Positions 9,945 to 18,369 of a DNA stretch of 64,000 nucleotides are shown piece by piece; position 1 is the stretch's first letter, and each line of letters begins with the position of its first letter. Under the pieces are notes generated by a model. The model ran no database searches. It worked only from the letters and a program-made list of their open reading frames with translations, and had not been told where the DNA came from. The DNA comes from Tamlana sp. 2_MG-2023. GTDB taxonomy: Bacteria; Bacteroidota; Bacteroidia; Flavobacteriales; Flavobacteriaceae. Both the position numbers and the translations under genes were made by a program. The stretch lies in NCBI RefSeq assembly GCF_030548465.1, contig NZ_JAUOSF010000004.1, positions 310,001-374,000 of the forward strand, in the 5' to 3' direction.

Positions 9945-10727
9945 ATGGATTTAAAAATTAACAATATGAATGCCTTAGTTTGCGGAAGCACGCAAGGCAT
10001 AGGAAAAGCAACAGCCATAGCCTTGGCTCAAGAAGGTGTAAATGTGACTTTAGTAGCTAGAAACAGAGAAAAACTAAAAGCTGTTTTAGCCGAACTCCCA
10101 CAGCATAGAAACCACAGTTATATTGTTGCCGATTTCACTAACCCAAGAGATTTACAAGAGCAGGTGATTAAGTTTATTGAAAAAAACCACGGTTTTCACA
10201 TCGTTATAAACAATACTGGGGGCCCTAGAAGTGGGGCTATTTTAACAGCTAGTCTAGAGGAATTTGAAAACGCTTTTACCATGCACATTAAATGTAACCA
10301 TGTATTGGCACAGGCTACGATTCCGTTTATGAAAAAGGAAGGCTTCGGACGAATCATTAACGTGATTTCAACTTCTGTTAAGGAACCTATTCCTGGATTA
10401 GGCGTGAGTAACACCATTAGAGGTGCTGTTGGGAATTGGAGTAAAACGCTTTCTGAAGAAGTAGCCGCTCATGGCATAACCGTAAACAACGTGCTCCCAG
10501 GATTTACCGATACCGAACGTTTAGCTGAAATAGTAAATATTAAAGCTAAAGCTGAAGATGTTTCTGTTGAAGCCATGGCTGAAACCATGAAAAACTACAC
10601 CCCAGCGAAACGTTTTGCGCAACCTGAAGAAACAGCAAGTGTTATTACATTTCTGGCTAGTGAAGCTGCAGCTTATGTGAATGGTGTTAATATTCCTGTA
10701 GATGGCGGTCGTACAAAATCCTTATAA
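9945..10727 (+). CDS. Atypical short-chain dehydrogenase/reductase (SDR)
   Basis: A 260-residue Rossmann protein. The nucleotide-binding loop CGSTQGIG is present, as is a weakened NNTGGP in place of NNAG. The normal catalytic Tyr-x3-Lys is missing: after VISTSVKEPIPGLG the sequence reads VSNTIRGAV, so Ser/Asn and Arg stand where Tyr and Lys should be. This matches a known SDR subgroup, resembling ketoacyl-ACP reductases, that lacks the full tetrad. ATG 9945 is preferred over GTG 9894 because the 17 extra residues are hydrophobic and unlike the family start. It sits inside the kynurenine operon (61 bp after the dehydrogenase), but no step of the known pathway needs it. Its role is unknown. Confidence 0.8.
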   Translation: MDLKINNMNALVCGSTQGIGKATAIALAQEGVNVTLVARNREKLKAVLAELPQHRNHSYIVADFTNPRDLQEQVIKFIEKNHGFHIVINNTGGPRSGAILTASLEEFENAFTMHIKCNHVLAQATIPFMKKEGFGRIINVISTSVKEPIPGLGVSNTIRGAVGNWSKTLSEEVAAHGITVNNVLPGFTDTERLAEIVNIKAKAEDVSVEAMAETMKNYTPAKRFAQPEETASVITFLASEAAAYVNGVNIPVDGGRTKSL

Positions 10728-10808
10728 GATTAGTAAATCAAATGCGGTTTGAAACAGCAAGAATAGTCGTTTCTTTTTTATCTTTATATCAATAATCGTT
10801 TTAATAAA

Positions 10809-10845
10809 AACTCAAAGACCCGATTTGAGTTGCTCCACTAAGGAG
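10809..10845 (+). promoter_or_regulatory. Two tandem hairpins in front of the dioxygenase gene
   Basis: The 137-bp gap holds an 8-bp stem (AACTCAAA / TTTGAGTT, loop 7) at 10809-10831, then a short CTCC/GGAG stem at 10833-10845, twenty bases before the ATG. There is no long T run, so this is not a classic terminator. It may be a processing or attenuation site within the operon; function not shown. Confidence 0.35.
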
Positions 10846-10864
10846 TTTAATAGGGTTTCTTGAC

Positions 10865-11398
10865 ATGAGCCAGTTAACATCACCTATAAATTTTAAAGCT
10901 TGGATTGAAGAAAACAGACATCTTTTAAAACCACCTGTAGGCAATAAAGTGGTTTGGAAAGATGGCGACTTTATTGTTATGGTGGTTGGAGGGCCCAACA
11001 GCCGAAAAGATTACCATTACAACGAAACACCCGAGTTCTTCTATCAAGTTGAAGGCGATATTGTTTTAAAAATTATTGATAACGGCACGCCTAGAGATGT
11101 TCATATCAAGGAAGGTGATATTTATTTACTCCCTCCAAAAGTACCACATTCTCCCCAACGTGGGGCCAATACCGTTGGTTTGGTGATTGAATACAAGCGT
11201 CCGGAAGGCATGCGTGATGCTTTACTGTGGTTTTGTGAAAACTGTGTCACCAAACTATATGAAGAAGATTTTACCCTAGAAAATATTGAAACCGATATGC
11301 CTAAAATTTTCGATAAATTCTATGGTGATGAAAATAAACGTTGCTGCCCGAACTGTGGCGAAGTTATGCAACCACCTAAAAAAGTTAAAATAGAATAA
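10865..11398 (+). CDS. 3-hydroxyanthranilate 3,4-dioxygenase
   Basis: A 177-residue cupin that opens the ring of 3-hydroxyanthranilate with O2 to give 2-amino-3-carboxymuconate semialdehyde (ACMS). The iron ligands H51, E57 and H95 and the substrate arginines R47 and R99 are all present at the positions known from the Cupriavidus enzyme. The C-terminal end has C124, C127, C161 and C164 (FCENC and CCPNC), the rubredoxin-like iron site found in bacterial and fungal but not animal forms. Length and motifs fit fully. ACMSD follows 36 bp downstream, which suits removal of the unstable product before it cyclises to quinolinate. Confidence 0.95.
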   Translation: MSQLTSPINFKAWIEENRHLLKPPVGNKVVWKDGDFIVMVVGGPNSRKDYHYNETPEFFYQVEGDIVLKIIDNGTPRDVHIKEGDIYLLPPKVPHSPQRGANTVGLVIEYKRPEGMRDALLWFCENCVTKLYEEDFTLENIETDMPKIFDKFYGDENKRCCPNCGEVMQPPKKVKIE

Positions 11399-11434
11399 GA
11401 CAATTAGCTTTATTATTCTAATTAGGCATTCACC

Positions 11435-12520
11435 ATGGAAAAACGAAAACTACGCATAAACGGACATTCCCATTTGCTTCCTTACCCAGAGGACATTCCC
11501 GATTTCATGAGAGAAAAGGAAATTTTTTGGGTAGATAAAGAGCGTAAATTCATGCTTCAAAAAGATTGGAGTCGCCCTGTAACACATTCTAGTTTTTTTC
11601 TTGAAGAAAAACTAGAATGGATGGAACACAACAAACTCGATCATGCCGTAGTTTTAAACCTATCGCAGTTATACGGTAACGGGTTACGCGTTGAAGAAAT
11701 GAAAAAAGCGTTACGCTTTCAAAATGATTTTAATGCTAAAATTCAGCAGGACCACCCAAGTAAATTTACCTGCGGTTTTGTGGTTCATCCAGGTTTCGTA
11801 AATAGCGCCTGCTGGGAAATCGAACGCTGCGTAGAAACGCTTGGTCTTCAATTGTTATGTTTACCAACCCACTACATGGACACCATTGGCACTTGGCGCT
11901 GTATTTTTGATGAAGCCAACGAACCGATTTTTGAAATGGCCAACAAATACAATTTAGCGGTAGAAATTCACCCCTATGACGGTGAAAAATTTATAAAATT
12001 AGAAAACACTTCTTGGCGTTTTCATCTTATTTGGATGCTGGCACAATGCGCTGATGCCTATCATTTTTTAACCTTAAACGGTTATCAAGACAAATACCCT
12101 AATATGCGAACATGTTTTGCTCATGGCGGCCAATTGGCACAAATTAACTTAGGAAGACGTATTCAAGGGTTTGATGGCAGGCCTGATTTGTTTGAAAACA
12201 AACACCATCCCAGAAAGGCTGTCGGTCATAAAAACATCTTTTTCGACACTTTAGTTCATGATACTGGAAGCTTAGAATTACTTATAAAAAACCACGGTTC
12301 AAAACAAGTGATTATGGGGCTTGACGACCCCTACCCTTTGGGTGAAATGGAAAACGAAAAACAATCGTCTTACCCTGGTAAGATTTTAGATTTAGCTAAG
12401 GAAAGAGAAATCATCAATCAAGACGAATACGAGGCCATTTGGGAAAACAATGTGATTCAATGGTTACATGGTGATGATAAATTAGCCAAAGAAAAGTTGA
12501 TTAAAAGAATTTTAAGTTAA
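11435..12520 (+). CDS. 2-amino-3-carboxymuconate-6-semialdehyde decarboxylase (ACMSD)
   Basis: A 361-residue zinc amidohydrolase-superfamily decarboxylase. It removes CO2 from ACMS to form 2-aminomuconate-6-semialdehyde, diverting flux from quinolinate/NAD synthesis to catabolism. Seen: the metal-binding H-x-H near the N-terminus (NGHSHLLP, H11 and H13), AVEIHPYDGEKF, the FAHGGQLAQINLGRR block and the metal Asp in GLDDPYPLGEME. The N-terminal LPYPEDIPDFM and KEIFWVDKERKFM text is typical of the Bacteroidota form. It lies between the dioxygenase and the methyltransferase genes. Confidence 0.94.
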   Translation: MEKRKLRINGHSHLLPYPEDIPDFMREKEIFWVDKERKFMLQKDWSRPVTHSSFFLEEKLEWMEHNKLDHAVVLNLSQLYGNGLRVEEMKKALRFQNDFNAKIQQDHPSKFTCGFVVHPGFVNSACWEIERCVETLGLQLLCLPTHYMDTIGTWRCIFDEANEPIFEMANKYNLAVEIHPYDGEKFIKLENTSWRFHLIWMLAQCADAYHFLTLNGYQDKYPNMRTCFAHGGQLAQINLGRRIQGFDGRPDLFENKHHPRKAVGHKNIFFDTLVHDTGSLELLIKNHGSKQVIMGLDDPYPLGEMENEKQSSYPGKILDLAKEREIINQDEYEAIWENNVIQWLHGDDKLAKEKLIKRILS

Positions 12521-12574
12521 TTTTGAAGCTGCTTAAGCATCAAGTACAACAACAAGAATTAAACGCCAAAACAC

Positions 12575-13216
12575 ATGCATTTTATATCGGAAGCCTTAGA
12601 TGATTATGTTGTAAAACATTCTGAAAACGAACCTGAATTACTACAACAACTCACCCGTGAAACTTATCAAAAGATACTGCAACCCCGTATGCTAAGTGGG
12701 CATTACCAAGGCCGTGTGTTAAGTATGATTTCAAAACTGGTCAACCCCAAAAACATTTTGGAAATAGGAACCTACACAGGCTATTCGGCACTTTGTTTAG
12801 CGGAAGGCATGCAAAAAGATGGCGAACTCCACACTTTAGATGTTAATGAGGAGTTGTTTGATTTTCAGCGTAAATATTTTGACAAATCTGAGTACGGTAC
12901 TCAAATTTTTCAGCATTTAGGTGATGCCTTAGAAATTATCCCAAAACTTGATAAAAACTTCGATTTGGTTTTTATTGATGCCGATAAAGACAATTATCCC
13001 AACTATTTCAACCTTATTATCGACAAACTCAATGTTGGAGGCATTATTCTTTCCGATAATGTATTGTGGAGCGGTAAAGTCTTAGAAGCCCTAAAACCTG
13101 ATGACAAATCTACTAAAGCCGTTTTAGAATACAATACTCTACTTAAAGAAGACCCTAGAATTGAAACCGTGCTTTTACCTATTCGTGATGGTTTGACGAT
13201 TAGTAGGAGGTTATGA
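12575..13216 (+). CDS. Class I SAM-dependent O-methyltransferase
   Basis: A 213-residue protein of the caffeoyl-CoA/catechol O-methyltransferase-like family (family 3). The SAM site NILEIGTYTGYSALCLAEGM is clear, followed by the acidic loop TLDVNEE, the metal/SAM motif VFIDADKDNYPNYF, and SDNVLWSGKV, where the metal-binding Asp-Asn lies. It is the last gene of the kynurenine operon, 54 bp after ACMSD. A hydroxylated aromatic such as 3-hydroxykynurenine or 3-hydroxyanthranilate is a plausible substrate by context, but many Bacteroidota carry such a gene elsewhere, so the link is only inferred. No clear terminator follows. Confidence 0.85.
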   Translation: MHFISEALDDYVVKHSENEPELLQQLTRETYQKILQPRMLSGHYQGRVLSMISKLVNPKNILEIGTYTGYSALCLAEGMQKDGELHTLDVNEELFDFQRKYFDKSEYGTQIFQHLGDALEIIPKLDKNFDLVFIDADKDNYPNYFNLIIDKLNVGGIILSDNVLWSGKVLEALKPDDKSTKAVLEYNTLLKEDPRIETVLLPIRDGLTISRRL

Positions 13217-13279
13217 TTAGTTTTTCAGGTTTTTTAGTCTCTATTTAAAAACCAAAAACGAGCAAAATATTCAGCCCAT

Positions 13280-13465
13280 CTATCCCTTATCTACCTTCCT
13301 TTTATTGTTAAGAATGACAATAAAAAGTCCGATAAAAACAATAAATAACCCACCGAAAGTTAGTCCTAAATTATTTTCACCGCTGATTAATCTACTTCCT
13401 ATACTAAATCCCATAATAGCAAGCCCTACGAGGCTAATCACTAATCCAATAGTCTGTTTTTTCAT
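13280..13465 (-). CDS. Small two-helix membrane protein
   Basis: A 61-residue protein starting MKKQTIGLVISLVGLAIMG: two hydrophobic helices (about 5-24 and 34-53) joined by a short loop rich in Gly and Asn, with a basic C-terminal tail (NNKRKVDKG). The opposite-strand frame over the same bases is low-complexity (Pro/Ile/Asn rich) and is rejected. It converges with the kynurenine operon. No function is known to me; it is kept because the topology, ATG start and positive-inside tail look real. Confidence 0.6.
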   Translation of the reverse strand: MKKQTIGLVISLVGLAIMGFSIGSRLISGENNLGLTFGGLFIVFIGLFIVILNNKRKVDKG

Positions 13466-13608
13466 AATTGTTTTCTGTTTTTATTTAAATTTTATTTAAT
13501 TAATTTGCTTTTGGGTCTACGATGAATGCATTGATAGGACCTTTATCATATTTTAAGTTCTTCGACCAAGCTATTCAAACCTATATACCGTAGCTCCTTG
13601 TACTCCCT

Positions 13609-14715
13609 CTATTTATCCCACTCATTCTGCTTTACAGTGAACAGCCACTCTTTTTCAGCTGGTAATAAGGATTCTAAACTAGCTATATAATTAGGGTTGG
13701 GTGTGTACCACTTCTGAGAGAGGAAATACTCTTGAATTATTTTAGTTTTAAAAACATATCCTCGAATCGCAAAAGGTAGGTTTCTTAAAATTTTGAAAGC
13801 AGTTTCATCAACGGCATTTGTTGCTGTATGATTTGAATCTATTTTATTTGGTAAGTTATGGTTTCGAAAATCAAAAGAAGTAAAGTAATTTTTTAAAGGC
13901 CCGTCTATGGAGCTGACATATAGTTCCCCTTTTGGATGAAAATTTTCTTTTTTAAAAGATATCTTACCATTTGGTGTTATAAATCTCGTGCTATTGTGAG
14001 CTAAACTTATAGCTCTACCATTGCCAATGATCCAATCAGCTGAACCATTAAAAAAGGTATTTTCTATATCAAAACCTTGCTTTATACCCATATCAATATT
14101 TAATGTAAAATCATCAATTTGATGATTTGCCCACCTATTTGCTGCAGTTAAAATATAATCAAAACTATAATTTTCAGACACAGACCCTGACATTTCAAAC
14201 CTGTAAGTATGTGTGATTTTATTTATTCCCGATTTAAATTTTGCATCAAAGTGATATACATAGTAAAAATCTGGATTATTAACATTAAAGTCTTCACCAA
14301 CAATTTCCTCTTCCGTCTTAGCATCTATTTTATTATTAATATAATAAGTCTCAGAATTTACCATAGCTGTTTCATGCTTTAATAACACCCCATTCATAAG
14401 CACCTTGAAATCTGACATATAAGGATGCCTACCGTTTTTCGGAAAACCATTAACATCGCCTTCAGGCGATGGTGCTTCAAACCCTACTAACAATTGCTTG
14501 GCTGTGCTAGAGTTAAAGAACGTATAATCAACAGTAACGTAAACATAGTCTGTTCCATTAATAACTTTTCGGGTAACTGTTAATATTTCTTTTGTAATTT
14601 CTATATCACTTTCAACAATAGGAATTAATTGATTTCCTGATGCAAAATAAGCACCGTCGTTAGCAAATAATGAACACTGTAACAAACAAGTGATAATAAG
14701 TATTAGTTTTTTCAT
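13609..14715 (-). CDS. Exported YARHG-domain protein (DUF4424-like)
   Basis: A 368-residue protein with a signal peptide (MKKLILIITCLLQCSLFAND). A long beta-rich region follows, built like DUF4424 proteins: ANDGAYFASGNQLIPI, then TVDYTFFNSS about surface features of an exported beta-sandwich. The C-terminal 60 residues (IRGYVFKTKIIQEYFLSQKW..., ending ESLLPAEKEWLFTVKQNEWD) match the YARHG domain, a small extracellular module of unknown role found in bacterial exported proteins. There is no lipobox. It stands alone on the minus strand, with 285 bp before tatA. Function unknown. Confidence 0.7.
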   Translation of the reverse strand: MKKLILIITCLLQCSLFANDGAYFASGNQLIPIVESDIEITKEILTVTRKVINGTDYVYVTVDYTFFNSSTAKQLLVGFEAPSPEGDVNGFPKNGRHPYMSDFKVLMNGVLLKHETAMVNSETYYINNKIDAKTEEEIVGEDFNVNNPDFYYVYHFDAKFKSGINKITHTYRFEMSGSVSENYSFDYILTAANRWANHQIDDFTLNIDMGIKQGFDIENTFFNGSADWIIGNGRAISLAHNSTRFITPNGKISFKKENFHPKGELYVSSIDGPLKNYFTSFDFRNHNLPNKIDSNHTATNAVDETAFKILRNLPFAIRGYVFKTKIIQEYFLSQKWYTPNPNYIASLESLLPAEKEWLFTVKQNEWDK

Positions 14716-14900
14716 TTGGATTATTAACGAACAAGTAAATTATAAAACACTTTATATGCCCAAATATAAACTACAAACCTAAAATTAACCATACAGAAAC
14801 AAGGAATTTTCTTATAATTTTATTTACTAATTAAATGACATCACATCACTGTGAAGTGGCTTGTTTTAAAAATGTAAGAATAAACTTTCTCCGAACCAAC

Positions 14901-14995
14901 ACACCCGCGCTAAGGATTGAGGCATTGTTGGAGCCCCTCGCAGAGAGCGACTGCCAAAAGCCTGACCCGCTAGGGTAACGCCCAAATAAGTTGTG
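14901..14995. other. Candidate structured RNA or intergenic repeat element
   Basis: A GC-rich island (about 60% G+C) in an AT-rich 285-bp gap. It contains small hairpins (TCGC-agaga-GCGA at 14938-14950 and ACCC-GCTA-GGGT at 14965-14976) and the phrases AGCGACTGCCAAAAGCC and TAGGGTAACGCCC. From memory, similar phrases recur between genes in many Flavobacteriaceae and resemble reported conserved RNA motifs of this group, but I cannot confirm the family. The strand of transcription is undecided: downstream of tatA on minus, or independent on plus. The rest of 14716-15000 shows nothing. Confidence 0.4.
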
Positions 14996-15000
14996 GAATT

Positions 15001-15288
15001 TTAGAATTTTCGTCGCACAGAACCGGTAAAGTCTTCTAGATCGTCTTTAACCTTGTCGAGTTCTTTCTTAACATCTGAAGTGATGCTGGTGTCAATTCCG
15101 CTATTTTCGGCGGTTTTGGTAATCTCGTGCTTAATATCGTTTGAAGCGTCTTTAAGCGTGCGCATACCTTTACCTAAGCCTCTTGCGATTTCTGGTAACT
15201 TATCGGCACCAAATACCATTATGGCAATAAATAGGATGAAAGCTATCTCTGCGCCGCTAATAAATAAGAATGTTGCTTGTTGTATCAC
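15001..15288 (-). CDS. tatA: Sec-independent protein translocase TatA/TatB-type subunit
   Basis: A 95-residue protein with the TatA/B plan: one N-terminal transmembrane helix (FLFISGAEIAFILFIAIMVF), the FGADKLPEIARGLGKGMRT hinge and amphipathic helix, then a charged coiled tail. It forms the pore for export of folded twin-arginine proteins with TatC. The Flavobacteriaceae form usually serves both A and B roles. The start is GTG 15288, the only candidate before the helix; a -7 box (TATATTTG, 15293-15300) ends only 4 bases upstream, so the transcript may be leaderless. tatC is not in the window. Confidence 0.9.
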   Translation of the reverse strand: MIQQATFLFISGAEIAFILFIAIMVFGADKLPEIARGLGKGMRTLKDASNDIKHEITKTAENSGIDTSITSDVKKELDKVKDDLEDFTGSVRRKF

Positions 15289-15292
15289 GATA

Positions 15293-15300
15293 CAAATATA
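15293..15300 (-). promoter_or_regulatory. tatA: -7 promoter box (TATATTTG) directly before tatA
   Basis: The minus-strand TATATTTG fits TAnnTTTG, with only TATC between it and the GTG start. The expected transcription start falls on or next to the start codon. Confidence 0.5.
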
Positions 15301-15324
15301 CTAAGTTGTTTTGTTAGAATAAAA

Positions 15325-15350
15325 AAAAGCCGATTTTAAAAATCGACTTT
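15325..15350 (-). terminator. Rho-independent terminator after the M1 peptidase gene
   Basis: On the minus strand AAGTCGATTTT / AAAATCGGCTT pairs (one G-U) and is followed by eight Ts. It lies 26 bp past the M1 stop and just upstream of the tatA promoter. Confidence 0.8.
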
Positions 15351-15375
15351 CTTTTATAATTATATATTACTGTTT

Positions 15376-17688
15376 TTAGTTGCTTGATTGACTTTTAAAT
15401 TCATCAAACTCACTAGGCTGTTCTACTGCTGGCCAGGTATTGTTACTGGTGTCAATATCGGCAGTTTCTTCGTTAGGATCTACTTTGATGGATACGATCT
15501 CTTTTTCTGAAGCAATGGCTTTAGACACTTCGTTATCGTTAAGTCTCCAAATTTGTGCTGGATAGGTTTCGTTTTTCTTCGTGCCATCGGCATAAGTATA
15601 CTCTACAATAATTGGCATCACTAAACCTCCTGGTTTATTAAACGTGACGTTATAGAAATACTTTGGGTTTTTAAGTTTCGCGCGTTCATCTGGCGTAAAG
15701 TTATCCATTAAGTATTCTTTTAAAGGTGTACTATGATCTAAAAGTTCACCCTGAGAAAGTTCTTCTTTATAATCATCGCTTCCTTCTTCTACCATAAAAA
15801 CTAACGGACGTAAGTTTTTAACATCAAAACCTTGGGCTTTAGCCATGTCTTTAACGTATGTATTAGGTTCTGAAGACACAAAATACTTCTTAACTTCTTT
15901 TACGCCTATATCAACCCAATCGGTAGTATAGAACCAACCTCTCCAGTACCAATCTAAATCGAATGCTGAAGCGTCTTCCATAGTTCTAAAGAAATCTTCT
16001 GGCGTTGGGTGTTTGAATTTCCAACGGTGTGCGTATTCTTTAAAAGCATAATCGAACAACTCGTGCCCCATTACAGTTTCTCTTAAAATATTTAAAGCTG
16101 TTGCAGGTTTTCCGTAAGCGTTGTTACCAAATTGGTAAGTATTTAAACCTTTGGTCATGATTGGCGCAATGAAATCTTGGTCGCCCCCCATGTAAGGAAC
16201 AATCATTTTCGCTGGTCCGCGATCTGATGGGAAATGCTTGTCTTTTTCGGATAAGGCTGCTGGATATTTTTTTCCGAAATCTTGTTCGGCAACATACTGT
16301 ACAAAAGTGTTTAATCCTTCGTCCATCCAAGTCCACTGACGCTCATCACTGTTTACAATCATTGGGAAGAAGTTGTGTCCAACCTCATGAATGATAACGC
16401 CCATCATACCGTATTTAACACGATCGCTATATGAACCATCTTTTTCTGGTCGTCCGTAATTCCAGCAAATCATTGGATATTCCATACCTTGACGTTGTGC
16501 ATGCACTGAAATCGCCTTATGATAAGGATAATCGAAAGTCATTCGAGAATAAGTTTCTAAGGTACTGGCTACAGCTTTTGTAGACCAATCTTCCCATAAT
16601 GGGTTTCCTTCTTTAGAATAAAGTGACACAGCCATAACATCTTTCGATCCTACTTTAACGGCCATCATGTCTAAGATATATTTTCTTGATGTTGCAAAAC
16701 CAAAATCACGAACGTTTTCAGCTTTAAGTTTCCAAGTTTTAGTATCAGGAGAAACCGATTTTTCACGAACTTCTGCTTCTGCTTGTGTTGCGATGATTAC
16801 AGGCTCAGTAAAAGATTTTTTTGCTTCGTCGTAACGATTCATCATGTCTTTAGTGTAAACCTCTTTTCTATTGGTAAGCACTCCTGTTCCGTCTAAAATA
16901 TGATCGGCAGGCACAGTAATATTCACTTCGTAATCTCCAAAAGGTAAAGCAAACTCATCGCGTCCCCAGAATTGAGAATTTTGCCAGCCCTCTACATCAC
17001 TGTAAACCGCCATTCTTGGGTAAAACTGAGCAATTACATAGGAACGATTTCCGTTTTCTGGAAAGAACTCGTATCCTGAACGACCTCCTTCCTCAACGTG
17101 GTTATTGATATTGTACCACCATTTAATTGAAAATGAAAACTTACCGCCACTTTTTAAAACTTCTGGCAACTCAATACGCATCATGGTTCTATTAATCATG
17201 TGTGGTAATGCATTCCCATTAGTTAATGTCACTGCTTCAATATGAAAGCCACGATCTAAACCATTTTGTAAATAGGAATTCGTGAATTTATCTGGCAAAG
17301 CAAACGGATCGAACCCTGATGATTCTATTAACGGTGTTTTCGAGTCTTGTGCACGTACATTTTGATCTAATTGTACCCATAAATACTTCAAATCATCTGG
17401 AGAATTATTAGTGTATGTTATGGTTTCATCTCCTGTAATTTTAGCTGCTTTATCATCTAAAACAATGTTCATTTTATAATCAGCTTGCTGCTGATAATAC
17501 GCTGAACCCGGTGCTCCAGAAGCCGCCCTATACATATTAGGAGTTGAAAACTCATCGTATAATTGCTTAAATTTGTTAGTGTTTGTGTGGCCTGTTTTTG
17601 CTTGTTCTTTTTCTTGCTCTTGGGCATACATTCCAGAAGTTAGAAACACTAATGAAAGATAGAAATAAACGATTTTTCTCATATGCAT
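15376..17688 (-). CDS. M1 family zinc metallopeptidase (aminopeptidase)
   Basis: A 770-residue exported peptidase. The signal peptide spans about residues 4-24 (MHM at the start; the Met at residue 3 may be the true start). An N-terminal beta-saddle domain is followed by the thermolysin-like domain with HEVGHNFF (H434, E435, H438) and the third zinc ligand in MDEG (E457); the exopeptidase motif GAMEN is replaced by a QGMEYP-type segment before it. The C-terminal part is beta-rich. Family members trim N-terminal residues from peptides in the periplasm or at the cell surface. No T9SS tail is seen. It is followed by its own terminator and preceded by DUF6702 and CarboxypepD genes on the same strand. 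Confidence 0.88.
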   Translation of the reverse strand: MHMRKIVYFYLSLVFLTSGMYAQEQEKEQAKTGHTNTNKFKQLYDEFSTPNMYRAASGAPGSAYYQQQADYKMNIVLDDKAAKITGDETITYTNNSPDDLKYLWVQLDQNVRAQDSKTPLIESSGFDPFALPDKFTNSYLQNGLDRGFHIEAVTLTNGNALPHMINRTMMRIELPEVLKSGGKFSFSIKWWYNINNHVEEGGRSGYEFFPENGNRSYVIAQFYPRMAVYSDVEGWQNSQFWGRDEFALPFGDYEVNITVPADHILDGTGVLTNRKEVYTKDMMNRYDEAKKSFTEPVIIATQAEAEVREKSVSPDTKTWKLKAENVRDFGFATSRKYILDMMAVKVGSKDVMAVSLYSKEGNPLWEDWSTKAVASTLETYSRMTFDYPYHKAISVHAQRQGMEYPMICWNYGRPEKDGSYSDRVKYGMMGVIIHEVGHNFFPMIVNSDERQWTWMDEGLNTFVQYVAEQDFGKKYPAALSEKDKHFPSDRGPAKMIVPYMGGDQDFIAPIMTKGLNTYQFGNNAYGKPATALNILRETVMGHELFDYAFKEYAHRWKFKHPTPEDFFRTMEDASAFDLDWYWRGWFYTTDWVDIGVKEVKKYFVSSEPNTYVKDMAKAQGFDVKNLRPLVFMVEEGSDDYKEELSQGELLDHSTPLKEYLMDNFTPDERAKLKNPKYFYNVTFNKPGGLVMPIIVEYTYADGTKKNETYPAQIWRLNDNEVSKAIASEKEIVSIKVDPNEETADIDTSNNTWPAVEQPSEFDEFKSQSSN

Positions 17689-17793
17689 TCTTTTTTAAAA
17701 CTAAATAATTTGATTGGTTTTGGTTCGCTATATTGATATTATCACTAAAAGTCAACGAAAGTACTGAAATTCAAAAGCAATTCCTCATTATTT

Positions 17794-18294
17794 CTAGAAT
17801 TTTAACATGTAATAATCCTTTTGAGGATATAAAATGAAGCTTTTCTGCTTAGAATTTATTTTTGTTTTAATGATGTTTTGTTGATCTTCAAAAACATCAA
17901 AGAGTACATTATTGGTTATTCCGAGCGATTTTATAGACTGAACACCTTCAATTTCTAGGTAACATTTCATAACATCGGCTTCATAAGCCTTTCCTATAAA
18001 TTTAAGTTGCATATCTGCCCCATTAATATGAATTTTTAATTTATCACTTAAATAACGAGCTATATAAGCGTCGGCTTCTGGAGATTCGTTTTTTCCTGCT
18101 AACGTGATACTATCATCATACCGTTCACGTAGTAAACGCTCAAAATCATCAATAAAAATTCTAGAAATGATTTGGACAGATGCTTTCTCTTCGATGTACT
18201 CTATTTGAGTGACACTTATATAATATTTGTGTAGGCTAGAAAATGCGCAAAGCGGAAGCATAAGCAACAACAGTAATAACTTATTCAATTTCAT
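17794..18294 (-). CDS. DUF6702-family exported protein
   Basis: A 166-residue protein with a signal peptide (KLLLLLLMLPLCAFSSLHKYY). The mature start SLHKYYISVTQIEY and the alternating beta pattern after it match a family common in Flavobacteriaceae that I know as DUF6702, usually found next to an M1 peptidase, as here (105 bp upstream of it). The domain resembles a small beta-sandwich with FIDDFERLLRERY and a C-terminal LYPQKDYYMLKF. No catalytic residues are apparent. Location periplasmic; function unknown. Confidence 0.72.
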   Translation of the reverse strand: MKLNKLLLLLLMLPLCAFSSLHKYYISVTQIEYIEEKASVQIISRIFIDDFERLLRERYDDSITLAGKNESPEADAYIARYLSDKLKIHINGADMQLKFIGKAYEADVMKCYLEIEGVQSIKSLGITNNVLFDVFEDQQNIIKTKINSKQKSFILYPQKDYYMLKF

Positions 18295-18369
18295 TCGGAG
18301 ATTTTTTGGCTAAATTAAAGATTTTAAGGGCATAAAGATAATTCTAAACAAATTGAAACGGATTATCCT

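Noticed and set aside
13305-13499. 64-codon plus-strand frame opposite the small membrane protein
   Set aside because: Its Pro/Asn/Ile-rich content is what the complement of a membrane protein gene gives.
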